A stretch of 64,000 nt of DNA from Pseudorhodobacter ferrugineus DSM 5888 (GCF_000420745.1 NZ_ATVN01000014.1:39323-103322), one strand, 5' to 3'; counted from the stretch's first letter, positions 17,273-27,103 are shown. Numbers and translations are program-made. The notes: a model not told the origin generated them from the letters alone.

Positions 17273-17743
17273 ATGACACAAAACACAGCCACCATCTACC
17301 GCACAGATGCAGCCCTTACCAACGGGCTTGTTGCCGGAACCACCGTCATGACGCTGGCTGGTGAAATGCCGGTTGAATACCTGTCTGTTGGTGATCGCAT
17401 CATCACCCGCTCCGGTGCCCGTGCCATCCGCGCCATCCACAGCACCGTTTTGCCTACCGCGAAACTGGTCTGCATCTCGGCCTCGGCCCTTGGGGTTGAG
17501 CAACCAGAGGAAGACATGCGTGTCTCCCCCGATCAAGGCATCCACATCCGCGACTGGCGCGCCAAGGCGCTGAAAGGCGTGGCACAAGCCGTGATCGCGG
17601 CCAAGGAATTGGCTGATGGCGAATATATCCGCATGGAAACTGTTGTGGGCGCTTGCCTGTACAGTCTTGAATTTGACGTCGCCGAAGTGATCTATGCCAA
17701 TGGCGTCGAGGTGACTTGCACCCCCGCCACGGTTGCCGCCTAA
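17273..17743 (+). CDS. Short Hint-domain protein (156 residues)
   Basis: A nearly bare Hint_2 domain: LVAGTTVMTLAGEMPVEYL, SVGDRIITRSGARAIRAI, then RVSPDQGIHIRDW in place of the usual SRQHRMLI block, and YSLEFDVAEVIYANGVEV at the end. Compared with the copies at 13195 and 62599 the leading Cys of the domain is replaced (VAGT rather than CFTAGT), so autocatalytic cleavage through Cys is unlikely. AAGGAAAG precedes the ATG at 17273. A strong terminator follows. Function unknown. Confidence 0.8.
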   Translation: MTQNTATIYRTDAALTNGLVAGTTVMTLAGEMPVEYLSVGDRIITRSGARAIRAIHSTVLPTAKLVCISASALGVEQPEEDMRVSPDQGIHIRDWRAKALKGVAQAVIAAKELADGEYIRMETVVGACLYSLEFDVAEVIYANGVEVTCTPATVAA

Positions 17744-17782
17744 CCCCCAAACCTTCTGCTTTCCTCAACAATCCCAAAAGGT

Positions 17783-17814
17783 AAGCCCGCCCCGATACCG
17801 GAGGCGGGCTTTTC
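17783..17814 (+). terminator. Rho-independent terminator after short Hint gene
   Basis: AAGCCCGCC (17783-17791) pairs with GGCGGGCTT (17803-17811), then TTTCC. An A run before the stem may let it work for the convergent nnr gene too. Confidence 0.85.
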
Positions 17815-17822
17815 CTTGGCTG

Positions 17823-19403
17823 CTATAGCCCCAAAGCGCGAAACACCTTAGGCAGTTCTTCGGGCAAATCCTCGGCAATCAGACAGGGGCCAAACGACCG
17901 CGCGCATTCCACATGTAACCAAGCCGCCATTTCTGCCGCCGTCATCGGCGCAAATCCCCGCGCCAGCAGGCCCGTGATAAACCCCGCCAGCACATCGCCC
18001 GACCCTGCCGTTGCCAACCACGGTGCCGCGCGGTCATACACGGCGGCATTGATAGAACAGCGCCCCGATGGGCCCGCAATCACCGTATCGGCGCCTTTGA
18101 ACAGCACCACACAGCCCGCACGCTTTGCCGCCTCACGGGTCGCATCCACCTTTGAATAGGCAGGGCCTTTGGTTGCCGGTTCGTTCAACTTCGCCGCAAT
18201 ATCGGGAAACAGCCGCGCAAATTCGCCCGCGTGGGGCGTAAGGACGCAATCTGGGTGCAACATTGCGAACAGCGCAGCATCCCCCGCCAGCAAAGTCAGC
18301 GCATCCGCATCCAGCACCGTAGGTCGGGGTTTACCCCGGCTCCCGTCCAACGCCGCCGCGACCAATTCTCCACGCTCCAACCCCAGCCCCGGCCCAAGGC
18401 ACAGCGCGTTGATTCGCGTATCCTCCAGCACCCCTGCCAAAGCCGCCGCATCACCGACAGATTTCAACATAATGGCATTCAAATGCCCCGCATTCACCAT
18501 CACAGCCGAAGGCGGGCACCCCAGCGTCACCACCCCTGCCCCAATCCGCAACGCGCCACGCGCCGCAAGGCGGGCGGCCCCGCTGGTGGTGATACCGCCG
18601 GACAGGATAAGGGCGTGGCCGTGGGTGAATTTGTGGGCAGGCGTAAATTTCATGAGGTCTTCTTTGTCTGCGGGATTTGGCGACACCGCGCGCCAGACTG
18701 GGTTAACCATTGCATCGGCGTCAGCCGCGGACCCATCATCGATAAGACCAATATCGACAACGGCTATCTTGCCACAAGCATCAATTCCAAGATCGATGTA
18801 ATGACCAACTTTGGCACGATGAAATGTCACGGTCAGATCGGCCCGGAAAACGAAACCTTCTGACGTTATCCGCCGCCCGCTGTCCGAACAAACTCCCGTC
18901 GGGACGTCAACGCAAACCGTTAATGCGTTGTGAAACAGACCATGATTGTGGGTGGACCAGTCGGCAAGCATCTCGGCAGCATCGGACAAAGCGCGGGTCA
19001 GTCCGGTGCCGAACAACGCATCGATCACCACGTCACAGGTGTGTTTCTCCAATTCTGCAGCATCCTGCACGACCGAAGTCGTCCCCATCCCCAACCACCG
19101 CTCATAATTCACCTTCGCGTCAGGCGGCAGCTTTTCGGCGTCGCCATAGAGGAAGACGTCGACCTCCCAGCCCCATTCCTTCAACAGCCGCGCCACAACA
19201 AACCCGTCGCCGCCGTTGTTGCCCGGCCCGCACAGCACCACCGCGCGGTGGGATGTGGCGCGCAGCGCGGGCCATTCCTCAAAAATCGCCTCGACCACGC
19301 CACGGCCTGCGCGTTCCATCAATTCCAGCCCTGTCACGGTGCCAGACGCAATCGCAGCCGCCTCAATGGCGCGCATTTGGGCAGCGGTCAGCAGTTCGGT
19401 CAT
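17823..19403 (-). CDS. nnr: Bifunctional NAD(P)H-hydrate repair enzyme
   Basis: The protein repairs hydrated NAD(P)H. The N-terminal YjeF epimerase domain (about 1-215) has PGNNGGDGFVVARLL and DALFGTG. The C-terminal ADP/ATP-dependent dehydratase domain (about 240-525) has LCLGPGLGL, VLDADAL, LTPHAGEF and the ribokinase-like GSGDVLAGFITGLLARG. At 526 residues it has the length of the fused enzyme. The ATG at 19403 is favoured over a GTG three codons earlier because AAGGTGG is well spaced to it. It is divergent from glnB. Confidence 0.95.
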   Translation of the reverse strand: MTELLTAAQMRAIEAAAIASGTVTGLELMERAGRGVVEAIFEEWPALRATSHRAVVLCGPGNNGGDGFVVARLLKEWGWEVDVFLYGDAEKLPPDAKVNYERWLGMGTTSVVQDAAELEKHTCDVVIDALFGTGLTRALSDAAEMLADWSTHNHGLFHNALTVCVDVPTGVCSDSGRRITSEGFVFRADLTVTFHRAKVGHYIDLGIDACGKIAVVDIGLIDDGSAADADAMVNPVWRAVSPNPADKEDLMKFTPAHKFTHGHALILSGGITTSGAARLAARGALRIGAGVVTLGCPPSAVMVNAGHLNAIMLKSVGDAAALAGVLEDTRINALCLGPGLGLERGELVAAALDGSRGKPRPTVLDADALTLLAGDAALFAMLHPDCVLTPHAGEFARLFPDIAAKLNEPATKGPAYSKVDATREAAKRAGCVVLFKGADTVIAGPSGRCSINAAVYDRAAPWLATAGSGDVLAGFITGLLARGFAPMTAAEMAAWLHVECARSFGPCLIAEDLPEELPKVFRALGL

Positions 19404-19463
19404 TTTTCCCACCTTACGAATTTTTATTCCGCCTGCTTTTCAACCGAAATGCCTAAATTTTAG

Positions 19464-19919
<456 letters not shown>

Positions 19920-19976
19920 ACCAACGGTCGGGATGCTACCCCTGCCAAACCACGCTTAAGCAGAAGGAATGACCCT

Positions 19977-21386
19977 ATGAAAACGGTCGCAGACGTTCTG
20001 AAACTGATTAAAGATGAAGAGGTCGCCTATGTCGACGTCCGCTTCACCGATCCAAAAGGCAAATTGCAGCACGTGACGCTGGATGTGGACCTTGTGGACG
20101 AAGATTTCTTTGACGAAGGCTTTATGTTTGATGGCTCGTCCATCGCTGGCTGGAAATCGATTGACCAGTCCGACATGAAGCTGATCCTCGACCCGTCTTC
20201 GGTCTACCTCGACCCCTTCTATGCCGAAAAAACCCTGTGCGTGCATTGCAATGTGGTCGAACCCGACACAGGCGAGGCCTACAGCCGCGACCCCCGTGGC
20301 ACCGCTGCCAAGGCCGAGGCTTATTTGAAGTCGACAGGCATTGGCGACACGTCCTATTTCGGGCCAGAAGCTGAATTCTTCCTGTTTGATGACGTGCGCT
20401 ATTCCGTGACGCCACAAAAAGTGTCGTTCCAGATTGATGCCGAAGCGGCGTCTTGGAACACCGATGCCGAATTCGAAGGCGGCAACATGGGCCACCGCGC
20501 GCCCCACAAGGGCGGCTATTTCCCCGTGAACCCGATTGACGAAGCGCAAGATATTCGCGGCGAAATGCTGTCGACGATGAAGCGTATGGGTATCAAGGTT
20601 GACAAGCACCACCACGAAGTTGCGACCTGCCAGCACGAACTTGGCATGATCTTTGGCGGTCTGGTTGAACAGGCCGACAACATCCAGAAATACAAATACG
20701 TGATCCACAACGTCGCCCACGCTTACGGCAAGACCGTAACCTTCATGCCAAAGCCGATGAAGGGCGATAACGGCTCGGGGATGCACGTGAACATGTCGAT
20801 CTGGAAAGACGGCAAGCCTTTGTTTGCAGGCGACAAATATGCCGATCTCTCCCAAGAGGCGCTATATTTCATCGGTGGCATCCTGAAGCACGCGAAATCG
20901 TTGAACGCGCTGACCAACCCATCGACCAACAGCTACAAGCGGTTGATCCCCGGGTTTGAAGCGCCTGTTCTGCGCGCGTTTTCGGCCCGCAACCGCTCGG
21001 GCTGCGTTCGTATTCCGTGGACAGAATCGCCAAAGGCCAAGCGTGTCGAGGCGCGTTTCCCCGATCCGGCAGCGAACCCCTACCTCGCATTCTCGGCCCT
21101 GTTGATGGCTGGCCTTGATGGCATCAAGAACAAGATCGATCCGGGCCCGGCATCTGACAAAGACCTCTATGATCTGCCGCCAGAAGAATTGGCAGCAATC
21201 CCAACGGTTTGCGGCAGCTTGCGTGAAGCGCTGGAAAGCCTTGAGGCGGATCATGAGTATCTGCTGGCCGGTGATGTGTTCACCAAGGATCAGCTGGACG
21301 GCTACATGGCGCTGAAATGGGAAGAGGTTTATGCCTATGAGCATACGCCACACCCGATTGAATACGCGATGTATTATTCCTGCTGA
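19977..21386 (+). CDS. glnA: Type I glutamine synthetase
   Basis: GlnA makes glutamine from glutamate, ammonia and ATP. The 469-residue length is typical of GSI-beta dodecamers. Visible motifs are FDGSSIAGW near the start, the metal-binding [19 protein letters not shown], and the adenylylation site Tyr398 in [10 protein letters not shown], so activity is expected to be controlled by GlnE in response to PII. It is second in the glnB-glnA operon, with a terminator at 21407-21434. Confidence 0.98.
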   Translation: MKTVADVLKLIKDEEVAYVDVRFTDPKGKLQHVTLDVDLVDEDFFDEGFMFDGSSIAGWKSIDQSDMKLILDPSSVYLDPFYAEKTLCVHCNVVEPDTGEAYSRDPRGTAAKAEAYLKSTGIGDTSYFGPEAEFFLFDDVRYSVTPQKVSFQIDAEAASWNTDAEFEGGNMGHRAPHKGGYFPVNPIDEAQDIRGEMLSTMKRMGIKVDKHHHEVATCQHELGMIFGGLVEQADNIQKYKYVIHNVAHAYGKTVTFMPKPMKGDNGSGMHVNMSIWKDGKPLFAGDKYADLSQEALYFIGGILKHAKSLNALTNPSTNSYKRLIPGFEAPVLRAFSARNRSGCVRIPWTESPKAKRVEARFPDPAANPYLAFSALLMAGLDGIKNKIDPGPASDKDLYDLPPEELAAIPTVCGSLREALESLEADHEYLLAGDVFTKDQLDGYMALKWEEVYAYEHTPHPIEYAMYYSC

Positions 21387-21406
21387 TCAACAGCACGATC
21401 GACATC

Positions 21407-21434
21407 AAAGGTCGCCCCTCGGGGCGGCCTTTTT
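21407..21434 (+). terminator. Rho-independent terminator after glnA
   Basis: AAAGGTCGCCCC (21407-21418) pairs with GGGGCGGCCTTT (21421-21432), one T-G wobble, two-nt gap, followed by TT. Confidence 0.9.
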
Positions 21435-21637
21435 CATTTCGCGCGCCCGCCCCTTGCAATCCCCTGCGCCCTTCCCCAATTATGCTGCACGGGGAGCAGG
21501 CCCCCGCCTCTCGCAGGCAGTGATGCCAAGGTGAAGCCTGTGTAGTGACGGTTTTGACAGATCAGCTTTTGGTCATGCAAGGCAGGCGTAACGCGGGAAA
21601 CGAATGACACCGGCATGGCCCTTTGAAAGGCACGATC

Positions 21638-22048
21638 ATGCAAGACATTACCGTTTTGAAAACCCAAGCCAAACGGCTGCGCAAAGCCTTGGCCGACACG
21701 GGCACCGAGGTCAGCCACAGCCGCGCGTTGGAATTGGTGGCGCAGTCCGTGGGCGCGCGCGACTGGAACACAGTCGCCGCAACAACGCGCCCCGACACCC
21801 CTGCTTGGCACATCGGGCAAATCGTTTCGGGCCGCTATCTGGGCCATGCCTTTACCGGCCGCATCCACGAGGTTTCGGCCCGTGCGGCGGGTTGGCACCG
21901 TTTGACCATCGACTTTGACACGCCCGTCGATGTGGTGGCGTCCGAACATTTCACCTCATTGCGGCGGCGCGTTTCGGGCACGGTTGGAACCGATGGCAAG
22001 ACGGTTGAAAAAACCTCGAACGGGCAGCCGCATTTGCAGTTGGATTAA
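21638..22048 (+). CDS. Glyoxalase-superfamily small protein
   Basis: The 136-residue protein begins with MQDITVLKTQAKRLRKAL and has SHSRALELVAQSVGARDWNT, the N-terminal helix pair of a Rhodobacterales family filed under the glyoxalase superfamily. The C-terminal half is beta-rich (GRYLGHAFTGRIHEV, LTIDFDTPVDVV). No classical glyoxalase metal ligands can be picked out, so enzymatic activity is uncertain. The ATG at 21638 follows AAAGG by seven bases. About 200 nt between the glnA terminator and this gene contain no feature I recognise. Confidence 0.65.
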   Translation: MQDITVLKTQAKRLRKALADTGTEVSHSRALELVAQSVGARDWNTVAATTRPDTPAWHIGQIVSGRYLGHAFTGRIHEVSARAAGWHRLTIDFDTPVDVVASEHFTSLRRRVSGTVGTDGKTVEKTSNGQPHLQLD

Positions 22049-22051
22049 ATC

Positions 22052-22079
22052 GTTAGGGCGCGCTGATGTGCGCCCTAAC
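22052..22079 (+). terminator. Strong hairpin after 21638-22048
   Basis: GTTAGGGCGC (22052-22061) and GCGCCCTAAC (22070-22079) form a perfect 10-bp stem with an 8-nt loop, 3 nt past the stop codon. No T run follows, so it may stabilise the 3' end rather than terminate. Confidence 0.6.
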
Positions 22080-22166
22080 CCCTTGATGTCCCGTGTGCGC
22101 TATCCTTGACAAGACAGCACTTGGACGTGACGTCAGATGGATATTTAAGCCAAAGAGAATGGGGGC

Positions 22167-22943
22167 TTAGGGTTTGTGCGCCGCTTGCAAGCTATGCCGC
22201 TGATCGGGGGTAAGGTTGGTTAGCGCCATCACATAGGTATGGATTGTGAACAACACAGCCCCCGTTTCGGGCAGGCGCAGCAGGCATTGGCGTTCGGCCC
22301 TAAGGTAGTGCGGGGTGGCATCCACGCGGGGGGCGTTTTCGGTTCGGGGGTGAAACAGGTCGGGGCGGGCATATAGATTGTGGTTCATCCGCCAGATCGG
22401 GCGGCCCGGCTGCACTGCATCCAGCAAACGCTGCACGCGGCGCGCGATGTTATCGTCATATTCGGGGACAGGCGTATGGATGCGGGTCATCGGGTGGCCC
22501 AATTTTTCCGCCAGCGTCCAACTGGCCGGAAAGCACAGGACCGCGCCGCCAAGAATATGTTCGCCCTGCCCGTTCGGCACCATCAGGCACAGGTCTTCTT
22601 GGACCAAGCGGCCCAAGGTTTGCAGCGGGTGGTCACGGTCCAGCGATACCTCGGCCCCATCCGGCCTAAGGGCCGATTTTGCGCGAATCTGATAGCCCGC
22701 ATCCTGTGCCAGCTTGGCCAGCACCATGTCATAGGTCTCGGCCGCCGCCGCTTTGGCCTGTGGCAACATCCCATAGACAGGGGCGTTTGCGGCAATCAGC
22801 CGGTCACGTTCGGCCATTTGCAGGGCAAACACCTCATCGCGCAGCACCCAATCATCATCCTCTACTGGTAACACCCCCGGAAGGCGGGCAAGGCGCGGGT
22901 CAAGCCATGGCAAGGCTGGCAGGGTTGTGTGCAAAATCGGCAT
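22167..22943 (-). CDS. Haem-dependent oxidative N-demethylase-like protein (DUF3445)
   Basis: The 258-residue protein has features of the DUF3445/HODM alpha-subunit-like family: WVLRDEVFALQMAERDRLIA, QEDLCLMV, GAVLCFPASW, RIHTPVPEYD, RMNHNLYARPDLFHP and a C-terminal RLPETGAVLFTIHTYVMAL. Characterised members are haem proteins that oxidatively demethylate amines, such as the dimethylamine monooxygenase subunits. No partner subunits (DmmB-D) are adjacent. The gene is divergent from dddP across 129 nt. The start is ATG 22943 or the ATG just before it at 22946; neither has a strong ribosome site. Confidence 0.8.
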   Translation of the reverse strand: MPILHTTLPALPWLDPRLARLPGVLPVEDDDWVLRDEVFALQMAERDRLIAANAPVYGMLPQAKAAAAETYDMVLAKLAQDAGYQIRAKSALRPDGAEVSLDRDHPLQTLGRLVQEDLCLMVPNGQGEHILGGAVLCFPASWTLAEKLGHPMTRIHTPVPEYDDNIARRVQRLLDAVQPGRPIWRMNHNLYARPDLFHPRTENAPRVDATPHYLRAERQCLLRLPETGAVLFTIHTYVMALTNLTPDQRHSLQAAHKP

Positions 22944-23072
22944 CATCCGTCAGGCATAGCGCAGCCGAACGCCCCTGCAAAGCCCCCCGAAATCCGACAT
23001 TTCCACGTCGTAATCTGGCGCGCATATCCGGTGATTGGGCTGCAGGCTGGACCAAAGCCAAGAGGTGCCCCG

Positions 23073-24413
23073 ATGAATATACCCTATTCCGCACGTCGCA
23101 AGATTGACCCCACCCGCGGCGACCGCCTTGCCGATGGCAGCCCCAATGATAACGACCGCGTGGAAATCGGGCCAACCCAGCTGGCCTATACCGAATGGCA
23201 AGCGGCGGGCCTTATCTTGCCCGACCTGCATGCCATGCGCGCCTTTCGGCATAAACGGCTGGTCAAAGGCGTGGTGGATCGCGGCTATGGCGGCATCTTG
23301 ATGTTTGACCCGTTGAACATCCGCTACGCCACCGACAGCACCAATATGCAGCTGTGGAACACCCATAACGCCTTTCGCGCCTGCCTTGTCTGTGCCGATG
23401 GCTATATGGTGGTGTGGGATTACAAGCAGGCGATGTTTCTAAGCAAATTCAACCCTTTGGTGCGCGAACAACGCACGGGCGCCGACTTGTTTTACTTTGA
23501 CCGCGGCGACAAACTGGACCCTGCTGCCGACAAGTTCGCAAACGAGGTCCGCGATGTGATTGCCGAACACGGCGGCGGCAATATGCGGCTGGGCGTGGAC
23601 AAGGTCATGCTGCACGGGCTTCGCGCGCTGGAGGCGACCGGTTTCACCGTGATCCCCGGTGAGGAGCTGACCGAAAAAGCCCGCAGCATCAAAGGCCCCG
23701 ATGAAATTTTGGCCATGCGCTGCGCGTCGCATGCCTGCGAGGCCGCCTGCGCCGAGATGGAACGCGCGGCCCGCGCTGGCGTGCCGCAGGGCAATATGTC
23801 CGAAGATGATATCTGGGCCGTGCTGCACGCCGAAAACATCCGGCGCGGCGGTGAATGGATTGAAACGCGCCTGCTGTCATCGGGTCCGCGCACCAATCCG
23901 TGGTTTCAGGAGTGCGGCCAGCGCATCGTGCAAAACAATGAAATCGTTGCCTTTGATACCGATCTGATCGGCGCTTACGGCATTTGCATCGACATTTCGC
24001 GCACATGGTGGGTCGGCGACCGCGCCCCCCGCCCCGATATGATTGACGCCATGAAGATCGGCGTGGACCATATCGCGCAGAATATGGCGATGCTGAAACC
24101 AGGCGTGACCATCCCCGAACTGGTCGCGGGCTGCCATGTTTTGCCCGCCAATATGCAAGCGCTGAAATACGGCTGCATGATGCATGGGGTGGGTCTGTGC
24201 GATGAATGGCCGCTGGTCGCCTATCCCGACAACGCGGTGGATGGCGCGTTCGATTACGCGCTGGAACCCGGCATGTGCCTGTGTGTCGAGGCGCTGATAT
24301 CCCCCGAAGGCGGCGATTTTTCCATCAAGCTGGAGGATCAGGTGCTGATCACCGAAACGGGGTATGAAAACCTGACCAAGTACCCGTTTGATGCGGCCTT
24401 GATGGGCAGCTGA
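23073..24413 (+). CDS. dddP: Dimethylsulfoniopropionate lyase DddP
   Basis: DddP cleaves the algal osmolyte DMSP to dimethyl sulfide and acrylate. It is an M24 (pita-bread) fold protein without peptidase activity. The 446-residue sequence carries the ligands reported for the Ruegeria lacuscaerulensis enzyme at the same numbers: Asp295, Asp297, Asp307, His371, Glu406 and Glu421, plus the proposed catalytic Asp377 in GLCDEWP. IRYATDSTNMQLWNTHN and REQRTGADLFYFDRGD are DddP blocks. The ATG at 23073 follows AAGAGGTG; the frame stays open 48 codons further upstream, but that part is not DddP-like. No dddD, acuI or dmdA is nearby, so the acrylate pathway is elsewhere. Confidence 0.96.
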   Translation: MNIPYSARRKIDPTRGDRLADGSPNDNDRVEIGPTQLAYTEWQAAGLILPDLHAMRAFRHKRLVKGVVDRGYGGILMFDPLNIRYATDSTNMQLWNTHNAFRACLVCADGYMVVWDYKQAMFLSKFNPLVREQRTGADLFYFDRGDKLDPAADKFANEVRDVIAEHGGGNMRLGVDKVMLHGLRALEATGFTVIPGEELTEKARSIKGPDEILAMRCASHACEAACAEMERAARAGVPQGNMSEDDIWAVLHAENIRRGGEWIETRLLSSGPRTNPWFQECGQRIVQNNEIVAFDTDLIGAYGICIDISRTWWVGDRAPRPDMIDAMKIGVDHIAQNMAMLKPGVTIPELVAGCHVLPANMQALKYGCMMHGVGLCDEWPLVAYPDNAVDGAFDYALEPGMCLCVEALISPEGGDFSIKLEDQVLITETGYENLTKYPFDAALMGS

Positions 24414-24420
24414 CACAAGC

Positions 24421-24461
24421 GTGTGAGGGTGGGTTACAACCGACCCGCCCTTGCGGCACAC
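24421..24461. repeat. Imperfect hairpin between dddP and the hydrolase-OsmC gene
   Basis: AGGGTGGGT (24426-24434) pairs with ACCCGCCCT (24443-24451) with one wobble, and outer GTGTG/CACAC (24421-24425/24457-24461) can close the stem. The AGGGTGGGT core is also in the hairpin at 43299-43353. It may end the dddP transcript. Confidence 0.5.
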
Positions 24462-24488
24462 TCCCCTGAACACATAGGGGGCATTGCA

Positions 24489-25718
24489 ATGACCAGCGAA
24501 GCATTTTCTTTCACCGGCAAAGACGGGCAAACCTTGGTCGGGCGGCTGGAACGCCCTGCGGGGCCTGCACGCGGGGCGGCGCTGTTCGCCCATTGCTTTA
24601 CTTGCGGCAAGGATATTTTTGCCGCCCGCCGCATCAGCCGCCGTCTGGCCGCGATGGGCATCGCCGTTTTGCGATTTGATTTCACAGGGTTGGGCCATTC
24701 AGATGGCGAATTTGCCAACTCCGGCTTTTCCGGCAATGTCGAAGACTTGGTGGCGGCAGCCGCTGCAATGGCTGCCAAAGGCTTGCCCCCCGCTTTGCTG
24801 ATCGGTCATTCGCTGGGCGGGGCCGCCATTATCGCCGCAGCGGGGCAAATCGCATCGGCCAAAGCCGTGGCCACCATCGGCGCGCCCGCCGATCCGGCCC
24901 ATGTCACCCGCCATTTTGCCCATGCCAAGGATGAGATTGAAGCCAAGGGAGAGGCCGAAGTCACCCTTGCAGGCCGCAATTTTACCATCAGCCGCGCCTT
25001 CCTGCGCGATCTACGCGATGCGACCTTAACCGAACACCTGCGCCACCTGCACCGCGCGCTGCTGATCCTGCACGCCCCGACAGATGCAATCGTCGGCATC
25101 GACAACGCCGCCGCCTTGTTCACCGCCGCGCGCCATCCCAAAAGCTTTGTCACTTTGGACGGTGCCGACCATCTGCTGACCCGCGCCGCCGATGCCGATT
25201 ATGCCGCCAATACCATCGCCACATGGGCCGCACGGTATTTGGACATGCCCGCCGCCGCCGCCGAAGAAGATGATGACATTCCCGAAGGCATTACGCGGGT
25301 GGTTGAGGCTGACCCCAACGGCTTTTTGCAAGACGTGCATTTGGGCCTGCATCACCTCAAGGCCGATGAACCCGTCAGTTTTGGCGGCACCGATCTGGGC
25401 CCTTCGCCGTACCAATACCTTGCCGCCGGTCTGGGGGCCTGCACATCCATGACCATCCGCATGTATGCTCGCCGCAAGGCTTGGGATCTGCGCGGCGTGG
25501 CTGTTGATGTATCACATGAAAAACGCCATGCAAGTGATTGTGAGGATTGTGAAAAAGGTGAAAAGATTGATACCTTCACCCGCTCCATCACCCTGACGGG
25601 CGACCTAACTGCCGACCAACGCACCAAGCTGATCGCGATTGCCGATAAATGCCCCGTTCATCGCACATTGGACGCACAGGCGCAGATTGTCACCCGAGAG
25701 GTATCGCAGGCGGGTTGA
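24489..25718 (+). CDS. Alpha/beta hydrolase - OsmC fusion protein
   Basis: The 409-residue protein has two domains. An N-terminal alpha/beta hydrolase (about 1-250) carries the nucleophile elbow GHSLGG with Ser108 and LDGADHLL for the His. The C-terminal OsmC domain (about 270-405) has the two redox Cys of thiol peroxidases, in LGACTSM and DKCPVHRTL. Fused forms are found in many alphaproteobacteria and are thought to deal with organic hydroperoxides or acyl thioesters, which is inferred. The ATG at 24489 is chosen for the start of the hydrolase fold. It follows dddP by 75 nt with a hairpin between. Confidence 0.9.
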   Translation: MTSEAFSFTGKDGQTLVGRLERPAGPARGAALFAHCFTCGKDIFAARRISRRLAAMGIAVLRFDFTGLGHSDGEFANSGFSGNVEDLVAAAAAMAAKGLPPALLIGHSLGGAAIIAAAGQIASAKAVATIGAPADPAHVTRHFAHAKDEIEAKGEAEVTLAGRNFTISRAFLRDLRDATLTEHLRHLHRALLILHAPTDAIVGIDNAAALFTAARHPKSFVTLDGADHLLTRAADADYAANTIATWAARYLDMPAAAAEEDDDIPEGITRVVEADPNGFLQDVHLGLHHLKADEPVSFGGTDLGPSPYQYLAAGLGACTSMTIRMYARRKAWDLRGVAVDVSHEKRHASDCEDCEKGEKIDTFTRSITLTGDLTADQRTKLIAIADKCPVHRTLDAQAQIVTREVSQAG

Positions 25719-25798
25719 CGGCATCGCCTTGCCCTCGGGGCAATCCCGCTTTATGGGAATGCGCATCCCTGCTGCCCCTAACGAGAAGGCCCTGCCCC

Positions 25799-27103
25799 AT
25801 GATCCCGCGTTATTCCCGCCCCGATATGGTTGCCATCTGGTCGCCGGAAACCAAGTTCAAGATTTGGTACGAGATTGAGGCCCACGCTTGCGATGCGATG
25901 GCCGATCTTGGCGTGATCCCGCGTGAAAACGCCGATGCGGTGTGGCGCGCCCGCGATGTGCAGTTTGACGTGGCCCGCATTGATGAGATCGAGGCAGAAA
26001 CCAAGCATGACGTCATCGCCTTTCTCACCCATCTGGCCGAACATGTGGGATCGGACGAGGCGCGCTTTGTCCATCAAGGCATGACCTCCTCCGATGTGCT
26101 GGATACATGCCTCAACGTGCAGATGGTCCGCGCATCCGACATTCTGATCGCCGATCTGGTGGCCTTGCTCGCCGCCCTCAAACGCCGCGCGATGGAACAT
26201 AAAAACACCGTCCGCGTAGGTCGCAGCCACGGCATCCACGCCGAACCCACCACCATGGGCCTGACCTTCGCGCGCTTTTACGCCGAAATGGACCGCAACC
26301 TTGCCCGCCTGCGCGCCGCACGGGCCGAGATTTCCACAGGTGCCATTTCCGGCGCTGTCGGCACTTTCGCCAATATCGACCCGCGGGTCGAGGAACATGT
26401 CTGCGCCAAACTGGGCCTGACGCCTGAACCAATTTCCACCCAAGTCATCCCGCGCGACCGCCACGCAATGTTTTTCGCGACCCTTGGCGTCATCGCCTCA
26501 TCGATCGAAAACGTGGCGATTGAAATCCGCCATATGCAGCGCACCGAAGTGTTGGAAGGCGCGGAATTTTTCGCGCTGGGGCAAAAGGGTTCCAGCGCCA
26601 TGCCGCATAAGAAAAACCCCGTGTTAACCGAAAACCTGACCGGCCTTGCCCGCCTTGTCCGCATGTCGGTGATCCCCGCGATGGAAAACGTGGCGCTGTG
26701 GCACGAACGCGATATTTCGCATTCTTCCGTTGAACGCGCGATTGGCCCCGACAGCACCATCACGCTGGATTTCGCTCTGCACCGTTTAACAGGTGTGGTG
26801 GATAAGATGCTGATTTTCCCGCAAAATATGCTCGACAATATGAACAAATTCCCGGGGCTTGTGATGTCGCAGCGTGTGTTGCTGGCGCTGACCCAAGCGG
26901 GTGTCTCGCGAGAGGCCGCCTATTCGATGGTGCAACGCAACGCCCTGCGCGTTTGGGAAGAACGCCGTGATTTCCGCGAAGAACTGCTTGCCGATGCCGA
27001 AGTTGTGGCCGCGCTGGGGGTTGATGGCATCAATGAGAAATTCGACATGGCCTATCACACGAAACATGTCGACACGATTTTCAAACGGGTTTTCGGCGCA
27101 TAA
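25799..27103 (+). CDS. purB: Adenylosuccinate lyase
   Basis: PurB releases fumarate in two steps of purine synthesis (SAICAR to AICAR and adenylosuccinate to AMP). The 434-residue sequence begins MIPRYSRPDMVAIWSPETKF, with HQGMTSSDVLDT, RSHGIHAEPTTMGL and the fumarase-family signature GSSAMPHKKNP. The start at 25799 follows GAGAAGG and fits the conserved N terminus; a longer upstream frame overlaps the hydrolase-OsmC gene and is not used. A terminator follows at 27129-27158. Confidence 0.97.
   Translation: MIPRYSRPDMVAIWSPETKFKIWYEIEAHACDAMADLGVIPRENADAVWRARDVQFDVARIDEIEAETKHDVIAFLTHLAEHVGSDEARFVHQGMTSSDVLDTCLNVQMVRASDILIADLVALLAALKRRAMEHKNTVRVGRSHGIHAEPTTMGLTFARFYAEMDRNLARLRAARAEISTGAISGAVGTFANIDPRVEEHVCAKLGLTPEPISTQVIPRDRHAMFFATLGVIASSIENVAIEIRHMQRTEVLEGAEFFALGQKGSSAMPHKKNPVLTENLTGLARLVRMSVIPAMENVALWHERDISHSSVERAIGPDSTITLDFALHRLTGVVDKMLIFPQNMLDNMNKFPGLVMSQRVLLALTQAGVSREAAYSMVQRNALRVWEERRDFREELLADAEVVAALGVDGINEKFDMAYHTKHVDTIFKRVFGA

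Noticed and set aside
22929..23072. Longer N-terminal extension of DddP
   Set aside because: The frame is open for 48 more codons, but residues before MNIPYSARRKIDP are not DddP-like and the ribosome site AAGAGGTG precedes ATG 23073; catalytic numbering also fits only the shorter start.
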